This document shows positions 13,695 to 22,051 of a stretch of 40,448 bases of DNA, piece by piece. The translations under genes were made by a program, and so were the position numbers. Origin of the DNA: Patescibacteria group bacterium (GTDB lineage: Bacteria; Patescibacteriota; Patescibacteriia; UM-FILTER-42-10); the NCBI GenBank assembly GCA_018825385.1, contig JAHJEX010000026.1:1-40448 (forward strand), written 5' to 3'. The notes below the pieces were generated by a model. That model was not told the DNA's origin, made no database searches, and saw only the letters and a list, made by a program, of their open reading frames with translations. Within the stretch, counting starts at the first letter, position 1; each line of letters begins with the position of its first letter.

Positions 13695-14833
13695 CTTGAT
13701 AAAACAATAAACAGTTTTTCAAATTCATTCAGCATTTTTTGCTTAGTGAAACTTGTTTCTATTTTTGCGCGTGCGTTTTTGATTATTTCTACAGTTTCTT
13801 CGGGATGGTTATAAAGGTAAATGATGGCATTTGCAATCTCTTCTGAATTTTTAGGTTCTACTAAAATTCCTGTTTCCTTGTGATCAACTATCTCAGCAAT
13901 ACCACCAATTTTACTTGCCACCACGGGTCTTAGATTAGCCATTGCATCTATTAATACCATGCCAAATGATTCACGAATTGCTGAAGGTAAAACAAACACA
14001 TCAAAGTTTCTGATCCACTGATTGATGTGATCCTGAAATCCCACAAATTGTACTCTTTCTGTCATTTGAAGACTGTTTACAAGCCAATTCAAGTTACGAC
14101 GTTCACTGCCATCACCAACTACTATTAGTTTAATCTTAGGAATAATGTCTTTTACTATATCAATAGCCCTTATTAGATATTCTATCCCTTTTTCCCTTTC
14201 CAGTCGGGCTATTGTACCAATTATAAATTCCCCTTTGTTTACCCTTGCTTTAATATCTTTCAACGTAACCTCCGGTAAATCTGTACCACTGTAAATAGTC
14301 ACAATATTTTTGGGTTGGATATGAAGCTTTCCAATAAGCTCACTTTTTATTGACTCAGATACAACAACAATCATTGCCAACATAGCATACATTGTATAGA
14401 AAACACGAAGCGGATTAAGAGTAAGCCATCGATTTGCTGAAACATGTTCCATCCACACTACTTTCATACCAAGCATTCTTGCCGGAACAGTAATGAGAAT
14501 TTTTTCAGTAAGTGAAAGGCAAAATACAATTTTAACTTTATTACGAAAACGGAAGCTTAATAATAAAAATGCTAATCTGCAGAAGAAAAAGGGAGCAAAA
14601 AAAGGAAAAAGCAATAGGCTTTTCTTTGATACGGGCTCTTTGGGTGCCCACATTTTTTTGCTGTGCCAATTGCGCTCTTTAAACTCTTTAAGCAATACCG
14701 GACACGAACTAGCAAGGAAGAATGAGAATCCTTTCTTTCTCAACCCCTCTACCAAAGTAAGCGTGTGTCTTTCTCCCCCACCGAAAAGAGAGGCATAGGG
14801 AAATTTCAATATGAGTATGTTTTGTTTTGACAT
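13691..14833 (-). CDS. GT4-family glycosyltransferase
   Basis: A cytoplasmic GT-B fold glycosyltransferase of about 380 residues from ATG 14833. The open frame extends 54 codons further upstream into the flippase gene, but MSKQNILILKFPYASLFGGGERH is the natural start of a group 1 transferase. The Rossmann C-terminal half has IIGTIARLEREKGIEYLI, the VVGDGSER donor-binding segment, DVFVLPSAIRESFGMVLIDAMA with the E-x7-E motif, and EIVDHKETGILVEP. It would add sugars to a lipid-linked polysaccharide precursor. It lies 5 nt after the flippase stop and overlaps the ligase gene by 4 nt. Confidence 0.9.
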   Translation of the reverse strand: MSKQNILILKFPYASLFGGGERHTLTLVEGLRKKGFSFFLASSCPVLLKEFKERNWHSKKMWAPKEPVSKKSLLLFPFFAPFFFCRLAFLLLSFRFRNKVKIVFCLSLTEKILITVPARMLGMKVVWMEHVSANRWLTLNPLRVFYTMYAMLAMIVVVSESIKSELIGKLHIQPKNIVTIYSGTDLPEVTLKDIKARVNKGEFIIGTIARLEREKGIEYLIRAIDIVKDIIPKIKLIVVGDGSERRNLNWLVNSLQMTERVQFVGFQDHINQWIRNFDVFVLPSAIRESFGMVLIDAMANLRPVVASKIGGIAEIVDHKETGILVEPKNSEEIANAIIYLYNHPEETVEIIKNARAKIETSFTKQKMLNEFEKLFIVLSR

Positions 14834-14838
14834 AGGAA

Positions 14839-16263
14839 TTATTCTGAACGCAATAAAACAATCTCCTTTATCATTTTTTTGGAAATGCCCTTTAATAAAA
14901 GAAGAATTACAAAGTAAGTTACCGCTCCCGCTAGAATCATCAGCAATAGTGAGCGGTCTTGCAACAAGAATAATACAGCTGCCATGCCTGCACATGCTAC
15001 CAGTACTTTAAAGAATAGCTGCAATGATGGAAATATTTTTGTAGCGCGCCAAACTACATATATAGTAGAGATTGTAATAAGTAATTCAGACACTACTGTC
15101 ATCCAGGCAGCGCCCATATATGAGTAAATGGGTATGAAAATTAGATAGCCCGTAACTGATACAACAGCGATTGCTGCATAGTATTTTAGAATTTTCTTTT
15201 GTTGATTAATCACTACTACCGTATTCCCGAACAAATTTCCAATAAAAATCGTACCTGTAGCAATTATTAAAACCTGCAAAACTTTTCCTGATTCTACAAA
15301 CTCCTCTCCAGCTATAAAATCTATCACCGGTTGAGCTATAAACAATGTACCAACTATTAAAGGAAGTGATATCATTGATAAAAAATCAAATGCTTTCCCC
15401 AAAACCCGCTTAAATCTTTCTTTGTCCATTTTCCCATAAGCATAAGTCAAAACTGGGATTGTCAATCCAGCAAACATTGCAGGAAAAGTAACCAGTACTT
15501 CCAGTATCTTATATGGTGCTCCATAAATCCCAACTTCTTCTTGCGATTTAAGAAGTGAAAGAATAAGTGTATCTGCCTTGAAATACACTAAGTTAAAAAG
15601 GATCGCAAGTGCGATGGGATAGGATTCCCAAATAATTTTCTTCCACACTGCAAATTCAAATCGTAACTTGATTTTTACAAACTTCCTTGAATAGAAGAAG
15701 GTAAACATGAAATTGGTAAATGAACCTAAAACCACAACTAGCAAAATAGTGAGCAGCCCTTTGTTTAAATAGACAGCTGTAAATGTACCTCCGAGTAAAA
15801 CAATCCTGCCTAATACTTCAGAAATAGTTACTTTTATCATTTTTAAGTGCTTTTGAAAAACACCCTGCAAAACCTGATTAAGAGTAATGAACAAAAACGA
15901 AAGGCTTAATAATGCAACTCCTGTTTTGACGATTGTAGGATAGGGAAAAAACATAACTACCAGAGGTGCAATTCCTAAAAATACAACTGCAGAAATTAGT
16001 CGGATTGTGAAAATATTTCCGACTAACGAATCTTCATCAGCACCGTCTTCTGAAATTTTCTTGGTAAGAATTATATAAAGACCCATATCTACCAAAATCC
16101 CAAAGAACTGCAGAAATACCATGACCGTTGTATAGTTCCCGTATCCTTCTTTTCCAAGATACCGAAAAAGCATTGATGCAACTATTAGACCAATGACAGT
16201 TGAGACAGATTTTCCAACAATCTGAATTATTGTATTGTGTGCTATTTTCCGGGTTAAAGACAT
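14839..16263 (-). CDS. Polysaccharide flippase (Wzx/MOP superfamily)
   Basis: A 474-residue polytopic transporter with about 12-14 hydrophobic helices. The N-terminus (TRKIAHNTIIQIVGKSVSTV) and the YLGKEGYGNYT segment in the first loop are typical of polysaccharide exporters that flip lipid-linked oligosaccharides across the membrane. It is the first gene of a minus-strand block of flippase, glycosyltransferase and two ligase-like proteins, a small Wzx/Wzy-type set for making a surface polysaccharide. A divergent promoter for the SpoIID gene begins about 100 nt upstream; no clear promoter for this block was found. Confidence 0.9.
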   Translation of the reverse strand: MSLTRKIAHNTIIQIVGKSVSTVIGLIVASMLFRYLGKEGYGNYTTVMVFLQFFGILVDMGLYIILTKKISEDGADEDSLVGNIFTIRLISAVVFLGIAPLVVMFFPYPTIVKTGVALLSLSFLFITLNQVLQGVFQKHLKMIKVTISEVLGRIVLLGGTFTAVYLNKGLLTILLVVVLGSFTNFMFTFFYSRKFVKIKLRFEFAVWKKIIWESYPIALAILFNLVYFKADTLILSLLKSQEEVGIYGAPYKILEVLVTFPAMFAGLTIPVLTYAYGKMDKERFKRVLGKAFDFLSMISLPLIVGTLFIAQPVIDFIAGEEFVESGKVLQVLIIATGTIFIGNLFGNTVVVINQQKKILKYYAAIAVVSVTGYLIFIPIYSYMGAAWMTVVSELLITISTIYVVWRATKIFPSLQLFFKVLVACAGMAAVLFLLQDRSLLLMILAGAVTYFVILLLLKGISKKMIKEIVLLRSE

Positions 16264-16363
16264 TTAGTCAGCTTGTATCCTTTTCTAGAAAACGGGACCA
16301 TAGAGACCCCGTTAAACAATATTATATATGCTCCATTTGCATGATATCATTATTCAAATCGCG

Positions 16364-16392
16364 TTGACAAATGGCCATTTTTATGATAAGAT
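16364..16392 (+). promoter_or_regulatory. Promoter of the SpoIID gene
   Basis: TTGACA (16364-16369), 17-bp spacer, TAAGAT (16387-16392) preceded by TGA (extended -10). Confidence 0.7.
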
Positions 16393-16399
16393 AAACATA

Positions 16400-16507
16400 C
16401 CAGAAGGAACGAATTCTGGCAAAAACAAAAACCAAAGTTACAACTTATGAAATCATCATCACAACGACTGCAAAGTGCTTTGGCTTTGGTTCAATGAGCA
16501 CTTTTTT
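16400..16507 (+). promoter_or_regulatory. SpoIID leader: hairpin, A-rich motif, 16-codon ORF, terminator-like hairpin
   Basis: A hairpin CCAGAA/TTCTGG (16400-16419) is followed by AAAAACAAAAACCAAA (16421-16436). A 16-codon frame then runs from ATG 16447 to TGA 16495-16497 (MKSSSQRLQSALALVQ). Its last codons form one arm of a perfect 8-bp hairpin, AAAGTGCT (16472-16479) with AGCACTTT (16497-16504), followed by a T run, and the SpoIID ATG comes 8 nt later. A ribosome moving to the TGA would block the hairpin, so translation-coupled attenuation is possible. No ribosome binding site is seen for the small frame or for the main gene. Confidence 0.45.
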
Positions 16508-16515
16508 GTTTACTT

Positions 16516-18333
16516 ATGAAAACACAAAAACAAAAATTGCATTTCCAAGAAATAGGTTGGCTACTGTTAGTTGTCATTGTTGTTGTTGCTATCTCTTTCA
16601 CTCTTGGAAAAATTGGTAATTATTTCGAAAACAAGCAGGTTGTTACTCCTGCTCATGCATCAACATATAATAGCGGAACATTGAAACCGTACAGTGCCAA
16701 ATTGGTTAGTAGAAGCTACGACACAATCAATATTGACCCCGGAAAGAGAATTACTTTTGAAGCTGAATTTGAAAACACCGGATCTGAAACATGGTACAAC
16801 AATCTAGGAAATTTTGTAGCATTAAATAATACCAATCCTCCCGGAAGAAACAGCGATTTTAGGGATATTTTTTGGCCGAACTATTATCGACCAACAGTTA
16901 TGAAAACTCCGATAGTTGAACCAGGAGAAACTGGTCTTTTTCGTTTCGCCTTAACTGCTCCACAGGAAGAAGGGATTTATGCAGAAAAACTTGGATTGGT
17001 TGCTGAGCATCTAACTTGGATAGATGGTGGTGATCTGGAAATTACAATGCGAGTAGGCAATCCCCTCCCTCACTTTTCTGCCAAAAAAACTGCGCAGTCA
17101 CATAATGAAATTGATATTGAACCGGGCAATGCCATAACTGTCTGGGTAGAATTTGAAAATACGGGTTCTCAGAACTGGGATCCGGACAGTAATCATTTTG
17201 TTGCCCTCAATGTAAACAATCCGGTTGGAAGAGAAAGTGTTTTCAGACATGAATTTTGGCCCGCTCATTATCGGCCAACTGTTATGAAAGATGGCATGGT
17301 ATCAACTGGAGAAAAAGTGCGCTTCGAATTTGCCTTGCAGGCTCCGGATACTGTGGGAAGCTATACAGAAGATTTTGGGCTGGTTGCTGAGAACCTAACG
17401 TGGATTCAAGGCGGTACTGTAACAATAACAATTAATGTAGCATATGAGCCTGAGCCCGTTGCCGAAATAGAGGGCGAGCCTGACGTACGAATTGGTTTAT
17501 ATCCAACCTCTAGCGAAGTAACCCTGTCAGCTAATGGAGACTATGAAATTAGAAATACAGAGAACACCCTTCTTGGTAGCTATAATCAGGGTGAAGTTAG
17601 CACCATTGAATACGAAAATGGAATATATTCGCTTTCAATCCAAGAATCAACAATAAATTCTACCTTACCTCTTCGAGCAGTCCCAAAAAGCTCTGAAACA
17701 ATTTTAGAAATCACAAATTATGAACACAGACCGGAATGGGATGAGTCTTTAAACGATAATCTTTTTCGAGGTATACTAGAAATTAGTTTTGCAGAAGCAG
17801 CCGAGCAATTATGGATTATTAATGAATTACCTCTAGAATCCTATTTGAGAGGAGTTGCAGAAGCAGGTAATGACAATGATCAGGATTATCTGAAAGCTCT
17901 TCTAACCGCAGCTCGAACATATGCAATGTATCACTATCAAACTGGCACAAAACACGCTGATGAGAATTTCACCATTGATGCTATTTACGATCAGGTTTAT
18001 CGCGGTTATGGTTTTGAAACTAGGTCACCAAATGTTACTCAGGCAATATTGGATACGGAAGGAACAATAGTAACTTATGAAGATGAACTTGCCATAACAC
18101 CCTACTTTTCACAATCAGATGGTAGAACAAGATCATGGGAAGAGGTTTGGGCCGGTGGGCCATATCACTGGCTAGTCACTGTTGATGATCCCGCGTGTGA
18201 AGACAAAGAATTACTGGGACATGGTGTAGGAATGAGCGCCTATGGCGCACGTGCAATGGCGGAAGACGGAGAAGATTATGAATCAATTTTAAAACATTAC
18301 TATACTGATATAGAGCTTAAAAGCATATATTAA
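16516..18333 (+). CDS. Membrane-anchored SpoIID/LytB-domain protein with NBR1-like repeats
   Basis: A 605-residue protein with an N-terminal membrane anchor (about 14-33, WLLLVVIVVVAISFTLGKIG). Two Ig-like repeats follow (about 55-180 and 185-305), each with FENTGS..W, FVALN, FWP..YRPTVMK and GLVAE.LTWI.GG. A linker and SpoIID domain make up the rest (about 400-605), with LPLESYLRGVAEAGN, AARTYAMYH, TPYFSQSDGRT and the C-terminal LLGHGVGMSAYGARAMA. SpoIID proteins are lytic transglycosylases acting on peptidoglycan denuded by amidases. With the amidase at 8710 it flanks the polysaccharide block, consistent with wall remodelling. Confidence 0.9.
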   Translation: MKTQKQKLHFQEIGWLLLVVIVVVAISFTLGKIGNYFENKQVVTPAHASTYNSGTLKPYSAKLVSRSYDTINIDPGKRITFEAEFENTGSETWYNNLGNFVALNNTNPPGRNSDFRDIFWPNYYRPTVMKTPIVEPGETGLFRFALTAPQEEGIYAEKLGLVAEHLTWIDGGDLEITMRVGNPLPHFSAKKTAQSHNEIDIEPGNAITVWVEFENTGSQNWDPDSNHFVALNVNNPVGRESVFRHEFWPAHYRPTVMKDGMVSTGEKVRFEFALQAPDTVGSYTEDFGLVAENLTWIQGGTVTITINVAYEPEPVAEIEGEPDVRIGLYPTSSEVTLSANGDYEIRNTENTLLGSYNQGEVSTIEYENGIYSLSIQESTINSTLPLRAVPKSSETILEITNYEHRPEWDESLNDNLFRGILEISFAEAAEQLWIINELPLESYLRGVAEAGNDNDQDYLKALLTAARTYAMYHYQTGTKHADENFTIDAIYDQVYRGYGFETRSPNVTQAILDTEGTIVTYEDELAITPYFSQSDGRTRSWEEVWAGGPYHWLVTVDDPACEDKELLGHGVGMSAYGARAMAEDGEDYESILKHYYTDIELKSIY

Positions 18334-18365
18334 TTAATACAAATTTAAAATTACTTAAACAAAAT

Positions 18366-18401
18366 ATAAGAAGCCGCGATTTCGAAATCGCGGCTTCTTA
18401 T
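18366..18401 (+). terminator. 36-nt perfect palindrome, likely terminator of the SpoIID gene
   Basis: A perfect palindrome centred on TTCGAA (18 bp per arm), containing GAAGCCGCGATTT, placed 33 nt after the SpoIID stop. The T tract after it is broken (TTCTTATTAATAAATT), but an A run precedes it. Confidence 0.7.
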
Positions 18402-18458
18402 TAATAAATTACATTTTACTTTCTAGCTAACTTTAGCTATGATGCCGGTAGGTATGTG

Positions 18459-18473
18459 AACACACTGTTAGGT
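18459..18473 (+). other. Cassette-boundary-like site before the NUDIX gene
   Basis: AACAC (18459-18463) followed by TGTTAGGT (18466-18473). The latter is the exact reverse complement of ACCTAACA at 18959-18966, where the NUDIX stop codon lies. GTTAGGT fits the GTTRRRY and ACCTAAC the RYYYAAC core pattern of integron recombination sites. No integrase is in the window, so this is a resemblance only. Confidence 0.3.
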
Positions 18474-18490
18474 GACATTCCCAAATTTCT

Positions 18491-18964
18491 ATGAAGAAAG
18501 AAAAAGACTTTTACCAAATATCACTGAAAGTGATTATTGAGAATGCTAAGGGTGAAATATTACTCTTAGAGGCAGATCCGAAAGGAAGTTATGCCGGCTT
18601 TTATGATTTACCTGGTGGTCGTATAGATACTGATGAATTTACCACACCTTTTTTTGACATTATAAAAAGAGAAATTGCAGAGGAGGTTGGAGATATTAAA
18701 TATTCGCTTGGCACTAAACCTGTAGCAGTTGGTCGTCACTTAAGCCCCGATTCAATGTCAAAAAATGGCTCTGACATCCATATTCTATATCTTTTTTTTG
18801 AAGCAAAATATCTAAGTGGCGACATTGCTATCAGCAATGAACATATCGGTTTTAAGTGGGCTAACTTTTCAAAAGAAGAGCCAGCAAAACTACTTAAATC
18901 TGGAAACTTGGAAGGAATGAAAATGTATCTTTCTAAAACAACGGAATTTAAAAACATTACCTAA
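18491..18964 (+). CDS. NUDIX hydrolase
   Basis: A 157-residue single-domain NUDIX protein. The Nudix box reads GGRIDTDEFTTPFFDIIKRE then IAEEVGD; the E-x-x-x-x-RE spacing is three residues longer than the standard box, but REIAEEVG, which carries the metal-binding glutamates, is intact. The preceding AGFYDLPGGR is typical. NUDIX enzymes hydrolyse nucleoside diphosphate-X compounds; the substrate is unknown. The stop codon lies inside ACCTAACA, the inverted counterpart of the TGTTAGGT before the start. It is the first of three short same-strand accessory genes upstream of queA. Confidence 0.87.
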   Translation: MKKEKDFYQISLKVIIENAKGEILLLEADPKGSYAGFYDLPGGRIDTDEFTTPFFDIIKREIAEEVGDIKYSLGTKPVAVGRHLSPDSMSKNGSDIHILYLFFEAKYLSGDIAISNEHIGFKWANFSKEEPAKLLKSGNLEGMKMYLSKTTEFKNIT

Positions 18965-18982
18965 CACCGTGTATGCAGTTTA

Positions 18983-19030
18983 TTATTTAATCAGCATCGC
19001 ATCACAAAAATTGTAGAAAAAACAATTTTT
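18983..19030 (-). pseudogene. Diverged copy of the queA 3' end
   Basis: On the minus strand this encodes KNCFFYNFCDAMLIK followed by a stop, matching KNYRFYSFGDAMLIK at the C-terminus of the true QueA (20427). DNA identity is roughly 75 percent by eye, and the TTATTTAATCAGCAT block at the end is identical. Only this tail is present. With the real queA end it brackets the phosphotransferase and ADP-ribosyltransferase-like genes as a direct repeat about 1.4 kb apart, suggesting insertion at, or recombination within, the queA 3' end. Confidence 0.65.
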
Positions 19031-19051
19031 TTCAACAAAATATAGGCACAA

Positions 19052-19873
19052 ATGGCAGGAAAAATTCCAAATCAAGATATTCTAAGCGCTTTTGGTACCT
19101 CGGGAGAGCCAATCTTACTTCCGGGCGGTGAAGGCACCTGCTACCGCGTTGGAGATATTGTTCTCAAACCAACAAAAGATGTTATTGAAGCTTCATGGAT
19201 AACAGAGATAAACAATAATCTAGCAAGCGATAAATTCCGTGTTCCCAAATCAATAAGAGCAAAAAACGGGGCATGGAATTTTGATGGTTGGTCTGCCAGT
19301 GAATTTCTACAAGGCAAACATCGGCCTGGTAATTATGCCGAAGCTATTGAGGTAAGTATGATGTTTCACAAAGCATTGGCAGACATACCAAAACCAGACT
19401 GGTTTAATAAAAAGACAGATGTTTTTACAATGTCCGATCGAATGGCATGGAGCGAAATGCCTATTTATGATTTTGATATTGCTAATAAACCTCTCAAAAA
19501 ACTTTTCAGCCTTCTTAGAGAAAACCGACTACCAAGCCAACTAATCCATGGGGACTGGGGTCTGGAACAAATATTGTTTCACGACACGCTGACTCCGGCA
19601 GTACTGGATATGACACCTTACTTCAGGCCTAAGAACTATCCAATTGCCGATATGCTTATTAGTGCTATGGCAAACGATAGTGCTGATGAGTCAATTCTTG
19701 ATTTGGGAAACGATATCAATGACTTTGACCAACTTATATTACACGCCATGATATTTCGTACATGTACATATATTGGATTCCAAATTCACCCGGAAAACAA
19801 TTATGACTGGACTTCTACTATTATTAAGTACTTGGATTTAGTTAATCCTGTTATCGAAAAAATAGAAAATTAA
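19052..19873 (+). CDS. Aminoglycoside-phosphotransferase-like protein (TIGR02569-like)
   Basis: A 273-residue protein of the APH/choline kinase-like fold. The catalytic-loop region is LIHGDWGLEQILF, with Asp in HGD and Gln where the metal-binding Asn often stands, followed by PAVLDMTPYFRP. The VLD..PY.RP pattern recalls the TIGR02569 family of uncharacterised actinobacterial phosphotransferases. The N-terminal PILLPGGEGTCYRVGDIVLKP is the nucleotide-binding lobe. The substrate is unknown and resistance should not be assumed. It lies between the queA tail copy and a frameshifted gene, in an accessory region. Confidence 0.75.
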   Translation: MAGKIPNQDILSAFGTSGEPILLPGGEGTCYRVGDIVLKPTKDVIEASWITEINNNLASDKFRVPKSIRAKNGAWNFDGWSASEFLQGKHRPGNYAEAIEVSMMFHKALADIPKPDWFNKKTDVFTMSDRMAWSEMPIYDFDIANKPLKKLFSLLRENRLPSQLIHGDWGLEQILFHDTLTPAVLDMTPYFRPKNYPIADMLISAMANDSADESILDLGNDINDFDQLILHAMIFRTCTYIGFQIHPENNYDWTSTIIKYLDLVNPVIEKIEN

Positions 19874-19938
19874 AAATAGTTTACATTCGTCAACACAGCG
19901 TATGCGATTCGCAGTTTAAATAAAACTATGTCAAACAC

Positions 19939-20375
19939 ATGAAACTATATCATGGTTCAAAAAATAGCAACTTAAAGACCATTAGAAAACAACAAGCTGG
20001 CGCTGGCGAAGGTATTGATGTACCAAAAGATGAACTATTGGAAGCAATCTATTTAACTCCTGATTATGGCTTTGCCTTAGCTTGTGCAGCCAGACCAGAT
20101 GGCGTAAGTCATATTAATGAATCGCCTAAACTATTGAGTTTGAAAATCCGGAAGCATTTGATCCTGATATGGAAATTTATGTGTACGAAATAGAAGTTCC
20201 AGATAATGAAGCAAGGCAAATTGATGAACTGCAGTATGTTGTCGATAATAAAGATGAAGTTGAAATAACTGGAGTTTTTACACACAAAGCAATAGATGTT
20301 GCTCAATATTACGAGCTGATAAATTGGAAGAGGGAAAACAAAGAAGATGTTAATATCGAATTGAAAATGAGATGA
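19939..20375 (+). pseudogene. ADP-ribosyltransferase-like gene with a frameshift
   Basis: The N-terminal part begins MKLYHGSKNSNLKTI and contains ELLEAIYLTPDYGFALACAA. Near 20127-20133 the frame breaks, and the protein continues in another frame as IEFENPEAFDPDMEIYVYEI, then to a stop at 20373-20375. Restoring one base near CCTAAACT would give a single protein of about 145 residues. The YHGS start and YLTPDYGFA segment resemble ART-fold proteins such as DUF3990, but the catalytic residues are not certain. The break may be a real mutation or an assembly error. Confidence 0.55.
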
Positions 20376-20426
20376 TTTTGTTCTTTAATGCTCGATCATC
20401 CGAACACTCATACACTTAGTCGGTTT

Positions 20427-21458
20427 TTATTTAATCAGCATTGCATCGCCGAAACTATAGAAACGATAGTTTTTTTTCTTTGCCGTTTCATAGGCATTAA
20501 GAATGTTTTTTCTACCGGCAAAAGCTGACACCAACATCAGAAGCGTTGACTCAGGTAAATGAAAATTGGTAATCATCGCATCAGTGGATTTGAACTTAAA
20601 CCCGGGATAGATAAATAGATTTATCCATCCTTTAAACGCCTCTTTGGGAGGAGTTTTTTTACTATTCAAATCGGCCATAACAGTTTCCAGCACGCGGACG
20701 CTGGTTGTTCCCACAGCAATGATTTTCTTTCCTTCTTTTTTTGCCTGCCACAACTTTGTTAGTGTTTCCTTTGGCACTTCAACAAACTCCGGATGCATTT
20801 TGTGTTTTTTTATATCATTAACTTTTACAGGTTGAAATGTTCCTAAACCAACATGCAATGTAACCGGCTGGAATTCGACGCCTTTCCTTTCTAATTTCCG
20901 CATTAGGTTTTTCGTGAAATGAAAACCGGCAGTAGGCGCCGCCACTGATCCTTCTTTTGTTGCATATACCGTTTGATATTTCTTTAGATCAGATTTTTGT
21001 TTGATATATGGAGGGACAGGCGCTTCACCTATCATTTTATATATTCTATCAAAATCTTTGCCTCCTTTATTAAAACGGATTTTCCAAACTCCTTCCGACA
21101 TTCGTCGTAAAAGTTTTCCCTCCAATCCTTTTGCAAATGTTATTACCAAGTCATTTTTCTGACCCTTGCCTCCAACCAGCACTTCCCACTCATTGTCAGA
21201 AATCTTATGCAATAGAAACACCTCCATTTTTCCGCCAGTTTCTTTTTTTCCCCATAATCTTGCCGGAATCACTTTTGAATTATTCATTACTACAACATCT
21301 CCTTCAGATAAATAGTCGCCTATATCATAAAAGTGTCTGTGCACTACTACTCCAGTTTTCTTATCTAATATCAAAAGCCTCGAGTGATCTCGAGGATTCA
21401 TAGGTTTTTGCGCTATATACTTTTTAGGAAGATGATAGTTAAAATGTCCGAGATACAT
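20427..21458 (-). CDS. queA: S-adenosylmethionine:tRNA ribosyltransferase-isomerase QueA
   Basis: A 343-residue QueA, making epoxyqueuosine in tRNA by transferring and isomerising ribose from S-adenosylmethionine. Landmarks are FNYHLPKKYIAQ at the N-terminus, RDHSRLLIL, VVVMNNSKVIPARL, SVAAPTAGFHFT, LHVGLGTFQPV, HPEFVEVP, AVGTTSVRVLE and ITNFHLPESTLLMLVSAFAG. The start is placed at ATG 21458, which fits the family; the frame is open for eight more codons. It overlaps the upstream PH-domain gene by 20 nt and is the last gene of the ruvB operon. No other queuosine gene is in the window. Confidence 0.95.
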   Translation of the reverse strand: MYLGHFNYHLPKKYIAQKPMNPRDHSRLLILDKKTGVVVHRHFYDIGDYLSEGDVVVMNNSKVIPARLWGKKETGGKMEVFLLHKISDNEWEVLVGGKGQKNDLVITFAKGLEGKLLRRMSEGVWKIRFNKGGKDFDRIYKMIGEAPVPPYIKQKSDLKKYQTVYATKEGSVAAPTAGFHFTKNLMRKLERKGVEFQPVTLHVGLGTFQPVKVNDIKKHKMHPEFVEVPKETLTKLWQAKKEGKKIIAVGTTSVRVLETVMADLNSKKTPPKEAFKGWINLFIYPGFKFKSTDAMITNFHLPESTLLMLVSAFAGRKNILNAYETAKKKNYRFYSFGDAMLIK

Positions 21459-22047
21459 TGCTTTCGTCTGACGAGTGATCATTATGTAACTGACTGCCTG
21501 GTCTGTGTGCCCTTATTCTTCGCTCTGCCTCTCTATGCAATTCTGTTATTTTTGTAGCCACTTTTCGCGGTTCTGGGATTTCAGAGAAAATAAATCTTTT
21601 TTCTTCTGCCGCTGTCTGAATATGCACATCACCAAATTTCAATATTGTCGCCATTTTCCCTCTTACCTCACTTGTAACATCCTGGATTTTATCCATATTC
21701 AATTCGGATACTGTACGTGAAAACAGTCCTTTTTGTTCTATGTTTATAATTCTTTGATCAGTTACTACCCAAACGTCCAGATAATAATCTATCCAATGAT
21801 GAAAAAAGAACAGCCAAATAAATAAGTAATAAGAACTGGCACTCAAGAATATTAATACAGAAATTGGCGATCCTTTTTCCCAAGCAAATTCTGAAAATCG
21901 AAGAAAGATTACAAATATTATAATTGGTAAAACTATTTCTAAAATAAAAACGAGAAAATACCTGGCGATTGCGTGCCAATGTCGCCTCAACAACAAAACT
22001 ATTTCTTCGTTTGGTCTTCTGTCTGAAAAATACTTATACGGATCCAT
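21439..22047 (-). CDS. Membrane protein with bacterial PH (YdbS-like) domain
   Basis: About 202 residues from ATG 22047; a TTG four codons upstream is a less likely start. Two transmembrane helices (about 30-50 and 62-82) are followed by a bacterial PH domain (bPH2), recognisable from DVWVVTDQRIINIEQKGLFSRTVSELNMDKIQDV and the later TAAEEKRFIFSEIPEP. The same arrangement is seen in YdbS-type proteins of unclear function. It lies between the small membrane gene (4-nt gap) and queA (20-nt overlap). The C-terminal tail is polar and low in complexity. Confidence 0.82.
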   Translation of the reverse strand: MDPYKYFSDRRPNEEIVLLLRRHWHAIARYFLVFILEIVLPIIIFVIFLRFSEFAWEKGSPISVLIFLSASSYYLFIWLFFFHHWIDYYLDVWVVTDQRIINIEQKGLFSRTVSELNMDKIQDVTSEVRGKMATILKFGDVHIQTAAEEKRFIFSEIPEPRKVATKITELHREAERRIRAHRPGSQLHNDHSSDESNVSRTF

Positions 22048-22051
22048 ATAG

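Noticed and set aside
18459-20440. A true integron
   Set aside because: There is no integrase in the window, only one gene has matching inverted core sites, and the later spacers do not carry both core motifs. It is kept as a finding only.
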